From assembly GCF_013778455.1 (NCBI RefSeq), contig NZ_JACEHE010000015.1:186001-250000 (forward strand): a stretch of DNA of 64,000 nt, in the 5' to 3' direction. This document shows positions 35,751 through 43,329 of the stretch, piece by piece. The DNA comes from Streptomyces himalayensis subsp. himalayensis (GTDB lineage Bacteria; Actinomycetota; Actinomycetes; Streptomycetales; Streptomycetaceae). The position numbers and the translations under genes were made by a program. The stretch's first letter is position 1. Every line of letters starts with the position of its first letter. The notes under the pieces are model-generated. The model saw nothing but the letters and a program-made list of their open reading frames with translations. It had not been told where the DNA came from and ran no database searches.

Positions 35751-36629
35751 ATGAACAAGCGCCATGCCGCCGCGGCCGCCACTGCCCTGACCCTCGCCTT
35801 CACCGTGGCCGCCTGCTCCAGCGGCGGAGACGGCGCGGACTCGTCCGCCTCCTCCGCCGAGTCCGGGACAACGGTGAGCCACATCCACGGCCTGGGCCTG
35901 GACCCCTCCGACCAGCGCCTGTACGTCGCCACCCACGAAGGCGTCTACACCCCGGACGCCAACGGCAAGCCCGAGCTGGTCGGCGAAAGCAAGGACGACT
36001 TCATGGGATTCACGGTGGCCCAGGACAAGACGTTCTACGCCAGCGGCCACCCGTCCTCCGGGTCCGACGGCCCCGGCAACAAGGGGCTGATCAAGAGCAC
36101 CGACGCCGGCAAGACCTGGACGTCGCTGTCCCTGTCCGGAGAGTCTGACTTCCACGCCCTCGACTACGCGCACGACACGGTCTACGGCTACGACGCCACG
36201 AACGGCCTGCTGCGCACCAGCGAGGACGGGTCCAGTTGGAAGGACGGGGCGCAGTTGGAGGCGCTCGACATCGCGGTCAGCCCCAATGACGCCGACCTCG
36301 TACTCGCCACGACCGCGGATGGCGTCGCCCGCAGCACGGACGGAGGCAAGACCTTCGCCAAGGCCGAGCAGCCCGTGATGGCCTACCTGTCCTGGAAGGC
36401 GGAGGACGCTCTCTATGGCATCGACCCCTCCGGCGGACTGAACCGCAGCACGGACGGCGGCGCGACATGGAAGACGCTGACCGCCGTCCCCGGTGGCCAG
36501 CCCCAGGCCCTCAACAGCATCGACTCCGAGCACGTCCTGGCCGCCACCCAGGACGGGGTGTACGAGTCGAAGGACGGCGGCAAGACCTTCACCAAGCGCC
36601 TAGCCGTCGAGTCGACTGGCGGGCATTGA
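35751..36629 (+). CDS. BNR/sialidase-like propeller lipoprotein (F510_1955-type)
   Basis: 292 residues. Lipobox VAACSS, then a beta-propeller with repeated Asp-box motifs (STDAGKTWTSL, SEDGSSWKDG, STDGGKTFAK, STDGGATWKTL, SKDGGKTFTK). The N-terminal SHIHGLGLDPSDQRLYVATHEG is the hallmark of the F510_1955-type glycosylhydrolase-like family that travels with copper genes. The enzymatic role is unproven; a sensor or metal-binding role outside the membrane is equally possible. Confidence 0.85.
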   Translation: MNKRHAAAAATALTLAFTVAACSSGGDGADSSASSAESGTTVSHIHGLGLDPSDQRLYVATHEGVYTPDANGKPELVGESKDDFMGFTVAQDKTFYASGHPSSGSDGPGNKGLIKSTDAGKTWTSLSLSGESDFHALDYAHDTVYGYDATNGLLRTSEDGSSWKDGAQLEALDIAVSPNDADLVLATTADGVARSTDGGKTFAKAEQPVMAYLSWKAEDALYGIDPSGGLNRSTDGGATWKTLTAVPGGQPQALNSIDSEHVLAATQDGVYESKDGGKTFTKRLAVESTGGH

Positions 36630-36734
36630 CCCACCCTCCGCGCGCCGGTCGGCGGCCGCCAGGGCAGCACGCGAGTGCGCGGGCAACCGAGGCCACTGGG
36701 CCGGTTGGCCGCGCCGGGTACGCCGCAGGCGCCT

Positions 36735-36965
36735 TCAGGAGGTGAGGGCGGCGAGGGTCGTGTCGAGGTCGGGGGTGCCGGACGGCGGGCGGTTGTGGGG
36801 AAGCTTTCCAAGAACGGCTGCCATGCCACAGGTGTTGGTGACCGCGGAGAAGACCAGACCAGCCGCGACACCGCCGGAGAGGATCAGGAACCACGGGGAG
36901 ACCAGGCCCAGCAGGACGCCGATCAGGACCAGTGAGCCGGCGACGAGGCGGACCTGGCGTTCCAT
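36735..36965 (-). CDS. DUF2892 (YgaP-type) membrane module
   Basis: 76 residues with two membrane segments (LVAGSLVLIGVLLGLV and WFLILSGGVAAGLVFSAVTNTCGMAAVLGKL). The opening MERQVRLVAGSLV is normally the point where a rhodanese domain joins this module in YgaP-type proteins. Here the sequence upstream in the same frame still encodes a rhodanese tail that then breaks up. So the module may be expressed alone from this ATG, or be the last intact part of a dead gene. Confidence 0.65.
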   Translation of the reverse strand: MERQVRLVAGSLVLIGVLLGLVSPWFLILSGGVAAGLVFSAVTNTCGMAAVLGKLPHNRPPSGTPDLDTTLAALTS

Positions 36966-37140
36966 GCCCCAGACTTCGCGGGCGCCGGCGGGACGCTCCA
37001 GGCCGTGACCACGCTGGGCCCAGGCCTGAGTGCCGCCGGTGAGGGTGGCCGCGGCAATGCCGTGTGCGGCGAGGCGCTCGACGCCTCGGGCTCTCCGCGG
37101 CGTCCCGCGCCCTGGACCGGGCCGGATTCGCGATCATCGC
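36966..37140 (-). pseudogene. Decayed rhodanese domain of a YgaP-type protein
   Basis: In frame with the DUF2892 module the strand reads VERLAAHGIAAATLTGGTQA then WAQRGHGLERPAGAREVW, the C-terminal half of a rhodanese domain. Further upstream this frame loses similarity and meets a stop near 37131, while another frame shows IANPARSRARDAAESP, the expected region around the active site. The N-terminal half is gone, so a frameshift plus truncation is inferred. Confidence 0.5.
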
Positions 37141-37247
37141 CACGGTCTGCAGCACTGCCTGACCGACTCCGACATGGCCGAGTCCGGCAGCCGTGAGCAG
37201 ATGCGGGCTCGGCTGGAAAAGCTTTTCCTCTCCCTGGCCTGATCTGC

Positions 37248-37291
37248 CTGGTCTGACGGTGCCGCTCTGGCGGAGAGCACCGTCAGACCAG
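37248..37291 (-). terminator. Terminator at the end of the tauE gene
   Basis: Perfect 14-bp inverted repeat (CTGGTCTGACGGTG) with a 16-base loop that overlaps the last codons of the TauE gene. It would separate the persulfide operon from the DUF2892 module. Confidence 0.75.
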
Positions 37292-38053
37292 GGCATCGAT
37301 GAGCATGAACGCCGCCACGGCGAGCAGCATGATCCCGAAGGCCCGTTTCAGATGCGGGCCCGAGACCTTGGATGCCAGGCGTTTGCCGTCCCAGGCGCCC
37401 AGGATCGCGGCCCCGGTGAACGGGGCGATCAGGGCCCAGTCGAGCCCGGTCGCCGTGGCCCCGCGGGTGGCCAGAGATGCCAGCGAGTTCACCGCGATGA
37501 CCAGCAGGCTCGTGCCGACAGCCGCTTGCATCTCGAATGCCAGCACCGTGACCAGTGCCGGTACGGCAAGGAAGCCGCCGCCCACTCCGAGCAGTCCGGT
37601 CAGCGCCCCCAGTCCCGCGCCTGTCCCGGCAGCCTTGCCGGGACTCACGACAGGCGCGTCGGTGCCGGTGCCGGCTCCTGCCGAGACCGGTACGCGGGCA
37701 GGGCGCAGCATGCCCGCGGCCGAGACGGCGGCGATGACGGCGAAGGCCGCCGTCAGCAGGGGCTGCGGCAGGTGGGGGGCGACGGCTCCGGCCGCCGCAG
37801 CCGGCATGATTCCGGCGGCGGCGAAGGCCGCACCGGCCTTCCATCGCACGTTTCCGGCGCGGGCGTGAGCGAAGAGGGCGGTGAGCGTGGTGATCGTGAC
37901 GATGATCAGGGCGGCGGTGGTCGCGGTGGCCGGGGTGAAGCCGAGCAGATAGATGAGCGCCGGGACGGCGAGCATGCTGCCGCCTCCGCCAAGTGCGCCC
38001 AGGGCGAGACCGGCCACGGCCCCGGCGATCAGGGCGAGGATCAGTGTGCTCAC
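37283..38053 (-). CDS. TSUP-family exporter (TauE/SafE), sulfite/sulfur export
   Basis: 256 residues, eight membrane helices with the duplicated TSUP motifs GALGGGGSMLAVPALIYLLGF and GLLGVGGGFLAVPALVTVLAF. These carriers export sulfite or related sulfur anions. GTG start overlapping the upstream rhodanese stop by four bases. Its place after a persulfide dioxygenase and a rhodanese supports export of sulfite formed from persulfides. Confidence 0.88.
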   Translation of the reverse strand: MSTLILALIAGAVAGLALGALGGGGSMLAVPALIYLLGFTPATATTAALIIVTITTLTALFAHARAGNVRWKAGAAFAAAGIMPAAAAGAVAPHLPQPLLTAAFAVIAAVSAAGMLRPARVPVSAGAGTGTDAPVVSPGKAAGTGAGLGALTGLLGVGGGFLAVPALVTVLAFEMQAAVGTSLLVIAVNSLASLATRGATATGLDWALIAPFTGAAILGAWDGKRLASKVSGPHLKRAFGIMLLAVAAFMLIDALV

Positions 38054-38421
38054 GCGACGACTCCGGGGCGGCCGTCCGCGTCGAGGACCGGGAGGCCCTG
38101 CGCGGCCCAGTCCTTCATGCCGCCGATCACGTCACACGCCTCAACGCCTTGGTCTGCCAGCACCTCGGCGGCCTGCCGGGAGCGGTTCCCGGAGCGGCAG
38201 ATGACCACCACCGGTCTGCCCTGCGTGGCGGGCGGGAGGCCGGCCTCGGCGATCAGGCGGCTGAGCGGGAGGTGCAGGGCGCCGGGGGCGTGCCCGGCGT
38301 TCCACTCATCCGTCTCGCGGACGTCAAGGAGGACGGCTTGGCCGTCCGTGAACTGCTGGTGAGCCTGAACGGGAGTCAGGCGGCGGCCGTCAGGACGGCC
38401 GGAATCCCGGAGGGAGTTCAT
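38050..38421 (-). CDS. Single-domain rhodanese sulfurtransferase
   Basis: 123 residues. Active-site Cys75 in VVVICRSGNRSRQAAE, with the usual CxxGxR loop. N-terminal LTPVQAHQQFTDGQAVLLDVRETDEW and HAPGALHLPLS are rhodanese landmarks. It should transfer persulfide sulfur between thiols, and lies between the dioxygenase and the exporter genes. The start MNSLRDSG is chosen; a longer upstream frame is a shadow of the dioxygenase gene. Confidence 0.9.
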   Translation of the reverse strand: MNSLRDSGRPDGRRLTPVQAHQQFTDGQAVLLDVRETDEWNAGHAPGALHLPLSRLIAEAGLPPATQGRPVVVICRSGNRSRQAAEVLADQGVEACDVIGGMKDWAAQGLPVLDADGRPGVVA

Positions 38422-38447
38422 GAGTGGTTCGTTCCGTGGGGCGGTGT

Positions 38448-39827
38448 TCAGCGGGTGCTGTCGGGCTGCGTGATGGTGAGGCCGGCGTGCACGGCGGCGC
38501 CGAAGCCGTCGTCGACGGCGACGACCTGGCGTCCGGCGGCATCCAACAGCGATGCGGCGGTCGCCGCGCGCATACCGCCGGCGCAGTGCACCCACACCTC
38601 CCCGGGCGGCACCTCACCGAGGCGACCGTGCAACTCATGGATCGGGATGTGGACCGAGCCGACGACATATCCGCCGGCCCGCTCGGACCGCCGGCGCACG
38701 TCCAGCACCACGATCCGCTCGCGCTCCTCTCGGGTCACAGAGGCCAGGTCGGCGAAGGTGGCGCGGCGGAAGGAGCGGAGCGGCTCGCTCTCGCGGACCC
38801 AGGTGTGCGGGTCGCCGGTCGCTGCGGCGGCTGGGCGGTCGATGCCGACACGGACGAGCTCGCGCTGGGCGTCGGCTATCTGCTCGGCGGTCTCGGCGAG
38901 CAGGGTGACGGGCTTGCCCCACGGGATCAGCCAGGGCAGGTAGGTGGCGAGCTTGCCATCGCTCTCGAAGTTGAAGGAACCGGCCACATGACCTTCGGCG
39001 AAGGCAACCCGGCTGCGCAGGTCGACGACCCACTCGCCGGCCGCCAGCCGCGCGGCGATCTGCTCCGCGTCGGCGGGCTGCGGCGGGGTGAGGTCCACGG
39101 GAGCGGGTCCGGCGGCGTTGGCGGGGGCCATGTGGGCGTAGTAGGCGGGGATGTCCTCCACGCCGGCGAGGAGGTCGGTGACGAAGGTGTCGACGTCCCG
39201 GTTCAGGGCGTCATTGCTCTTCCGCTCCGCACCGATGGTGGTCGCGTCACCCTCGGCCTGCCCGGAGGAACAGAAACTGCCGAAACCATGGGTGGGCAGC
39301 ACCGGGACCTCGTCCGCGAGCTCGTCGGCCAGGCGGTGAACGGAGGCGTACTGGGCACGGGCCAGCTGCTCGGTGAGCCGGGGCTCCACCAGGTCGGGGC
39401 GGCCGACCGTGCCGATGAGGAGAGAGCCGCCGGTGAACGCGGCCACCGCCCGGCCGTCGTCCTCCAGGACATACGACGTGTGGTGCGGGGTGTGACCCGG
39501 CGTGGCGATAGCCCGCAGCACCAGGCCCCCGTCCACAGTCACGGTGTCGCCGTCGGCGACGGGGGTACGCGCGAAGGCGACCGAGGCGCCGGCCGGCACG
39601 AGGTAACGGGCGCCGCTGACGCGGGCCAACTCCAGACCACCGGTGACGTAGTCGTTGTGGATGTGCGTCTCCACGACGTACGCGATGCGCACAGCTCGCC
39701 GGGCAGCAGCGGCGATGACCTGGTCGACGTCCCGCGGCGGATCCACGACCACCGCGGCCTCAGGACCACCGGCCAGGTAACTGCGGTTGCCCAGCCCCTT
39801 GAGCTCAAGGGTGTCGACGAAGAACAC
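38448..39827 (-). CDS. Persulfide dioxygenase-rhodanese fusion (CstB-like)
   Basis: 459 residues. Metallo-beta-lactamase-fold domain (residues 1-235) with the iron site motif THIHNDYVTGG (His55, His57, Asp59), ATPGHTPHHT and THGFGSFC. Two rhodanese-like domains follow. The first lacks an active cysteine (PVTLLAETAEQ). The second keeps it in VWVHCAGGMRAATAA. Oxidises low-molecular-weight persulfides to sulfite or thiosulfate. Head of an operon with rhodanese and TauE, under two CsoR/CstR-like sites. Confidence 0.92.
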   Translation of the reverse strand: MFFVDTLELKGLGNRSYLAGGPEAAVVVDPPRDVDQVIAAAARRAVRIAYVVETHIHNDYVTGGLELARVSGARYLVPAGASVAFARTPVADGDTVTVDGGLVLRAIATPGHTPHHTSYVLEDDGRAVAAFTGGSLLIGTVGRPDLVEPRLTEQLARAQYASVHRLADELADEVPVLPTHGFGSFCSSGQAEGDATTIGAERKSNDALNRDVDTFVTDLLAGVEDIPAYYAHMAPANAAGPAPVDLTPPQPADAEQIAARLAAGEWVVDLRSRVAFAEGHVAGSFNFESDGKLATYLPWLIPWGKPVTLLAETAEQIADAQRELVRVGIDRPAAAATGDPHTWVRESEPLRSFRRATFADLASVTREERERIVVLDVRRRSERAGGYVVGSVHIPIHELHGRLGEVPPGEVWVHCAGGMRAATAASLLDAAGRQVVAVDDGFGAAVHAGLTITQPDSTR

Positions 39828-39852
39828 GACTACGACTCCTTCTCCAGCGATT

Positions 39853-39866
39853 TACCCCCCGGGGTA
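39853..39866. promoter_or_regulatory. CsoR/CstR-like operator, proximal site
   Basis: TACCCCCCGGGGTA, 26 bases upstream of the dioxygenase start. Same family of GC palindrome as the copper operator at 31384. Confidence 0.65.
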
Positions 39867-39887
39867 TTCTCTATCACCATAACAGCT

Positions 39888-39903
39888 ATACCTAGGGGGG
39901 TAT
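39888..39903. promoter_or_regulatory. CsoR/CstR-like operator, distal site
   Basis: ATACCTAGGGGGGTAT, an imperfect palindrome 35 bases from the first site (left edge to left edge). Double operators occur in front of persulfide-responsive cst operons. Confidence 0.6.
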
Positions 39904-39985
39904 TCAGGGGCCATAAAGGGCCCTTACGACTCGGGGACCAGGGATCTTGTGGCCGCTCCCTCAGCCGCAGCGCGATCCTGGAGAC

Positions 39986-40306
39986 ATGAAGATCGAGGTC
40001 CTGGTCGTGCCCGACTGCCCCAACCAGCAGCTCACCGAGAAGCGACTCCGGCAGGCACTGAACGACACCGGGCTGACCACCACCGGCTTCACCACCCGGG
40101 TGATCGACAGCCAGGCCGAGGCCGAGCGGTCCAGCTTCACCGGCTCTCCGACGATCCTGATCAACGGCCGCGACCCGTTCGCCGAGCCCGACACCGCACC
40201 ATCTCTCGCCTGCCGGATCTACCGCACTCGGGGCGGCCCGGCCGGGGCACCCAGCCTCGAGGAGCTGCGACAAGCCCTCCAAGCAGCTGCTGGCACCACG
40301 GCCTGA
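39986..40306 (+). CDS. Thioredoxin-fold protein
   Basis: 106 residues. MKIEVLVVPDCPNQQLTEKRLRQAL with a lone Cys in the CPNQ position, and FTGSPTILINGRDPF, whose cis-Pro loop is typical of thioredoxin-like folds. A second Cys stands in SLACRIYRT. It resembles small proteins linked to mercury or copper clusters. Divergent from the persulfide operon, with the operator region between. ATG at 39986 with GGAG upstream. Confidence 0.75.
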   Translation: MKIEVLVVPDCPNQQLTEKRLRQALNDTGLTTTGFTTRVIDSQAEAERSSFTGSPTILINGRDPFAEPDTAPSLACRIYRTRGGPAGAPSLEELRQALQAAAGTTA

Positions 40307-40372
40307 GCATCACAGACGGCCGCCTTCCCCTCCGACGGAGGCAGGAGTCCGGCGGACATGGCGGGCGAGGTG

Positions 40373-40948
40373 TCAGCGTGAGGGGCGCAACCCGGCCAGC
40401 GTGACGGCGGCAAGCCGTCGGACCGCGGCCTTGGAGGACAGACTGCTTGCCCCGGCGAGCGCGTGCAGGCAGTAACCGGTCAGCTCGTCCGGCGCAATAT
40501 CGTCACGGACTTCGCCCGCCTGGACAGCCTCGACCAGCAGGCCCCGGATGAAGTGGCGGAGATGCTGCTCGGCGTGCGCCACGTGGCCACCACGGTGCAG
40601 CAGCGCCGAGAGCTCTCCCCCATGGCCGTGTCTCTGCTGCTGGATGAACGCGTAGGCCTCCAGCACCGCTTCCAGCCGCTCTCCGGGGGTGCCGGAGCGG
40701 TCCCGGAGTTCGGCGAGTTGGTCAAGGTGGCTGGCGACCTGGCGTTCGTGCCAGGCCATCATGATCGATTCGATGTCCGGGAAGTACTTGTAGAGCGTGG
40801 CCCGGCCGATGCCACTGCCCTCCGCGATCTGCGACATCGTCACGGCCCGCACTCCGTGCTCGGACACAAGGGCCGCCGTGGTTTCCAGCACCGCGTCGCG
40901 TACGGCGCGGCGGTGCTCCTCGATGGTCTCGTTCCACAGCTTCGGCAC
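40373..40948 (-). CDS. TetR/AcrR-family regulator
   Basis: 191 residues. N-terminal helix-turn-helix (VSEHGVRAVTMSQIAEGSGIGRATLYKYFPDIESI), C-terminal ligand domain with a His-rich loop (QQQRHGHGGELSALLHRGGHVAHAEQHLRHF) that might sense a metal. GTG start. Divergent from the small membrane-protein pair at 41074-41828, with a short inverted repeat between them, so it probably represses that pair and itself. Confidence 0.88.
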   Translation of the reverse strand: MPKLWNETIEEHRRAVRDAVLETTAALVSEHGVRAVTMSQIAEGSGIGRATLYKYFPDIESIMMAWHERQVASHLDQLAELRDRSGTPGERLEAVLEAYAFIQQQRHGHGGELSALLHRGGHVAHAEQHLRHFIRGLLVEAVQAGEVRDDIAPDELTGYCLHALAGASSLSSKAAVRRLAAVTLAGLRPSR

Positions 40949-40995
40949 CGGGTCAGTGTACGTGACGACGATGCCGATACACTGCGCCTCGACGT

Positions 40996-41008
40996 AGACA
41001 TACTGTCT
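40996..41008. promoter_or_regulatory. Candidate TetR operator
   Basis: Inverted repeat AGACA-TAC-TGTCT between the divergent tetR gene and the membrane-protein pair. Confidence 0.4.
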
Positions 41009-41073
41009 CGATAAGTCTTGCCGTCATGGAAGAAGCGCCTGACAGTCGCGCTCGCACGACAAAGGGGACCCGC

Positions 41074-41253
41074 ATGACCGACTCACCGTCCGAGCGCGCC
41101 GACGGCAGCGCAGCGCCCGACCGCAGGATGCCTCCTGGCGCCCCGCGCTGGGTGAAGGTCTCTGGAGCCGTGGCGCTCGCCGTGGTCGTACTGTTCCTGG
41201 TTCTGCACCTCACCGGCAGCGGAATGGGGCCAGGCATGCACGGAGGCCACTGA
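41074..41253 (+). CDS. Short single-helix membrane protein
   Basis: 59 residues. Polar N-terminus, one membrane segment (VSGAVALAVVVLFLVLHL), and a Met/His tail GSGMGPGMHGGH that could bind copper. ATG at 41074 with AAGGGGA upstream (an earlier in-frame ATG at 41026 lacks one). Coupled to the next gene by TGATG. Confidence 0.65.
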   Translation: MTDSPSERADGSAAPDRRMPPGAPRWVKVSGAVALAVVVLFLVLHLTGSGMGPGMHGGH

Positions 41254-41828
41254 TGGCAATGGCACCCGGTGTCCGCAAGTTTGCGCTCACCGCGCACGTC
41301 GCGTCCTCTGTCGGCTGGCTGGGCTCGGTGGCGGTGTTTCTGGTGCTCGCCGTCGTCGGCCTGACCAGCGAGAACACCCCGCAAGCCCAAGGCGCCTATA
41401 TGGCCATGCAGTTGACCGGCTGGTACGTGATCGTCCCGTTGGCTTTCGCCTCACTGCTGACCGGGCTCGTCCAGTCGCTGGGCACCACATGGGGGCTGTT
41501 GCGCCACTACTGGGTGCTGGCGAAGCTAACGCTGACCGTCGTGGCCACGTTCCTCCTCCTGCTGCACATGCAGGTGGCCGACCACGTGGCGGACGCAGCG
41601 GTGCGGGCGAACCTGTCCGGCACCGATCTCGACGGAATGAGAGTCCAGCTCGTGGCCGACGCGGCTGCCGCCGTACTGGTGCTGCTCACGACCACGGCCC
41701 TCTCGATTTACAAGCCACGCGGCATCACCCGCTATGGATGGCGGGTGCAGAACGAGCAGCGGGCGGAACGGGCCGGAGAACGGGCCGGTGACGGGGACAT
41801 GGGCACCGCTGCTGCGGCCCGGGCCTGA
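41253..41828 (+). CDS. Four-helix integral membrane protein (CopD/DUF2269-like)
   Basis: 191 residues with four membrane helices, conserved His in the first (FALTAHVASSVGWLGSVAVF) and in LLLLHMQVADHVADAA. This pattern is seen in DUF2269 and CopD-like membrane proteins of redox or copper handling. The tail after residue 160 is charged and cytoplasmic. ATG inside the stop of the preceding short gene. The pair is likely controlled by the divergent TetR regulator. Confidence 0.7.
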   Translation: MAMAPGVRKFALTAHVASSVGWLGSVAVFLVLAVVGLTSENTPQAQGAYMAMQLTGWYVIVPLAFASLLTGLVQSLGTTWGLLRHYWVLAKLTLTVVATFLLLLHMQVADHVADAAVRANLSGTDLDGMRVQLVADAAAAVLVLLTTTALSIYKPRGITRYGWRVQNEQRAERAGERAGDGDMGTAAAARA

Positions 41829-41865
41829 GCTGGCTGGCTGGCTGCCGCGCCGCGCCACCGTATGC

Positions 41866-42636
41866 TCAGCGTGGCGCGGTCCCCGCGGCCACGAACATCG
41901 GCAGTGCCATGAACAAGCGGTTGACCTCCGCACGAGCGCGCTGCTCGGCTGTCCACGCATCGGTCTGCTCGCGTGTGACGGCGCCGGTGGAGCAGGCTCC
42001 TTCGGCCAGTCCGGCGAGCAGCGGCAGCATGGCTGCCCCGATGAAGACGCCGGTGTGGACCTCAACCGTCACCTCGCCGAAACCGGCATCCAGCAGCAGA
42101 TTGCGGTAGCGGCGCGCGGCCCGCGGGCCGGCGGTCATGTCGGCGCGTGCGTGCACGATGGTGCGGGTGAGGGCCGGATCGTCGGAGTCGATGACGAAGG
42201 TGTCCCAGTCCTGTCCGACCAGCACGATCCGTCCACCTGGGACGAGAACGCGCCGCGCCTCGGCCAATGCTCGTTCCGGTTCCACCAGTTCATGGAACAC
42301 CTTGTCCGCCCGGTAACCGTGGGCGGAAGAGTCCACGAGTGGCAGTTCGTACGCTCCCGCGATCCGAAAATCCGCCTTGGGCCACCGCGTGTGGGCAACC
42401 GCGATCATTCGCTCGTCCGGATCCACGCCGACAGCCTTGACGCCCCGCTCAGCCAGTTCCGCCACGGCGCACCCGGCGCCACAGCCCACGTCCACGGCGG
42501 ATGTTCCGGGGGCGGCGCCGAGCAACTCGTAGGAGAGCGCACGCAGTTCCTTGACGCCGGGCAGCTTGTCGGCGGCGTCGAGAAGCGCGATGAGGTCGTC
42601 CGTCTCTTGTTGCGTCTGTTCTGCTTCCTTTGCCAT
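41866..42636 (-). CDS. SAM-dependent methyltransferase
   Basis: 256 residues. SAM motif I AVDVGCGAGCAVAELAERG, acidic residue in VGVDPDE, motif III region VLVPGGRIVLVGQDWD. Methyltransf_11 family; several members methylate arsenicals, ubiquinone precursors or toxins, but no diagnostic cysteines of ArsM are visible. Divergent from a MerR regulator over a near-perfect palindrome. The start is uncertain: 42636 is used, with an in-frame ATG at 42666 inside the palindrome as alternative. Confidence 0.82.
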   Translation of the reverse strand: MAKEAEQTQQETDDLIALLDAADKLPGVKELRALSYELLGAAPGTSAVDVGCGAGCAVAELAERGVKAVGVDPDERMIAVAHTRWPKADFRIAGAYELPLVDSSAHGYRADKVFHELVEPERALAEARRVLVPGGRIVLVGQDWDTFVIDSDDPALTRTIVHARADMTAGPRAARRYRNLLLDAGFGEVTVEVHTGVFIGAAMLPLLAGLAEGACSTGAVTREQTDAWTAEQRARAEVNRLFMALPMFVAAGTAPR

Positions 42637-42650
42637 GAGCGCCAGGCTGC

Positions 42651-42672
42651 GACTTAATGTCGACATGAAGTC
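42651..42672. promoter_or_regulatory. Candidate MerR operator between methyltransferase and merR genes
   Basis: 22-bp palindrome with one mismatched pair; the centre is CTTAATGTCGACATGAAG (42653-42670). A TTGACT hexamer reads into it on the minus strand, as in MerR promoters with long spacers. Confidence 0.6.
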
Positions 42673-42712
42673 AAGCGAGCACGGCACTTCAGTGAGCGGC
42701 GAGGACGAGGCC

Positions 42713-43258
42713 ATGAGCATCGGCGCCGCCGCGGAACGCTTCGGTCTCGCCACGCACGTCCTGCGTCACTGGGAGGCGACAGGGCTGCTGACGCCCGTCC
42801 GCGACGCGGCTGGCCGACGCCGCTACGGCACGGCTGACCTCACACGCGTCGCCGTCGCCGTCATCCTGCGCGCCAAGGAAGCAGGTCTGTCCCTCGTCAC
42901 CATCCGCTCCATGGCCGTCACGTCCGATCCCTCGGCGCGAAGCGACATCCTGCGAGCAGAGGCAGACGCCCTTCGCTCCCGCATCGCCGCCGCCAAGGCG
43001 TCACTCGAGCTCATCGAATGCGCCCTGGACTGCGACCAGGAGGACTTCACCCAGTGCGCGCACTCCGCCAGATGGTGGCCGAGCGCGTTGGTCCTGACTC
43101 CGCCGTACACTTTCCCGTCTGAGGTCGCCGGCCGGGTCGAAGACCGAGCGCGGCCGGATGACGCCGACGGCAAGGCCATATACGCACCGCGCACCGGCAA
43201 GAACATCGAGATCACCAACCTCGACTCCATGCCGTTCTTCGCCGCCAGCGGGCCGTGA
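42713..43258 (+). CDS. MerR-family regulator
   Basis: 181 residues. N-terminal winged helix MSIGAAAERFGLATHVLRHWEATGLLTPVRDAAGRRRYGTADLTR, dimer helix, then a C-terminal domain with Cys residues (IECALDCDQEDFTQCAH) and a 50-residue extension (SARWWPSALVLTPPYTF...). The cysteines might sense a metal or thiol. The start at 42713 (GAGG upstream) avoids the operator; an ATG at 42665 would start inside it. Confidence 0.82.
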   Translation: MSIGAAAERFGLATHVLRHWEATGLLTPVRDAAGRRRYGTADLTRVAVAVILRAKEAGLSLVTIRSMAVTSDPSARSDILRAEADALRSRIAAAKASLELIECALDCDQEDFTQCAHSARWWPSALVLTPPYTFPSEVAGRVEDRARPDDADGKAIYAPRTGKNIEITNLDSMPFFAASGP

Positions 43259-43282
43259 CCCAAGGCCGGCACCGCTGAAGCC

Positions 43283-43316
43283 CTGGTGCCGGGGAACGGC
43301 CCATCCCCGGCACCAG
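43283..43316. terminator. Bidirectional terminator between merR and the multicopper oxidase
   Basis: Perfect 13-bp inverted repeat (CTGGTGCCGGGGA) with an 8-base loop between convergent genes. Confidence 0.85.
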
Positions 43317-43329
43317 GCAGTGCTGGCGA

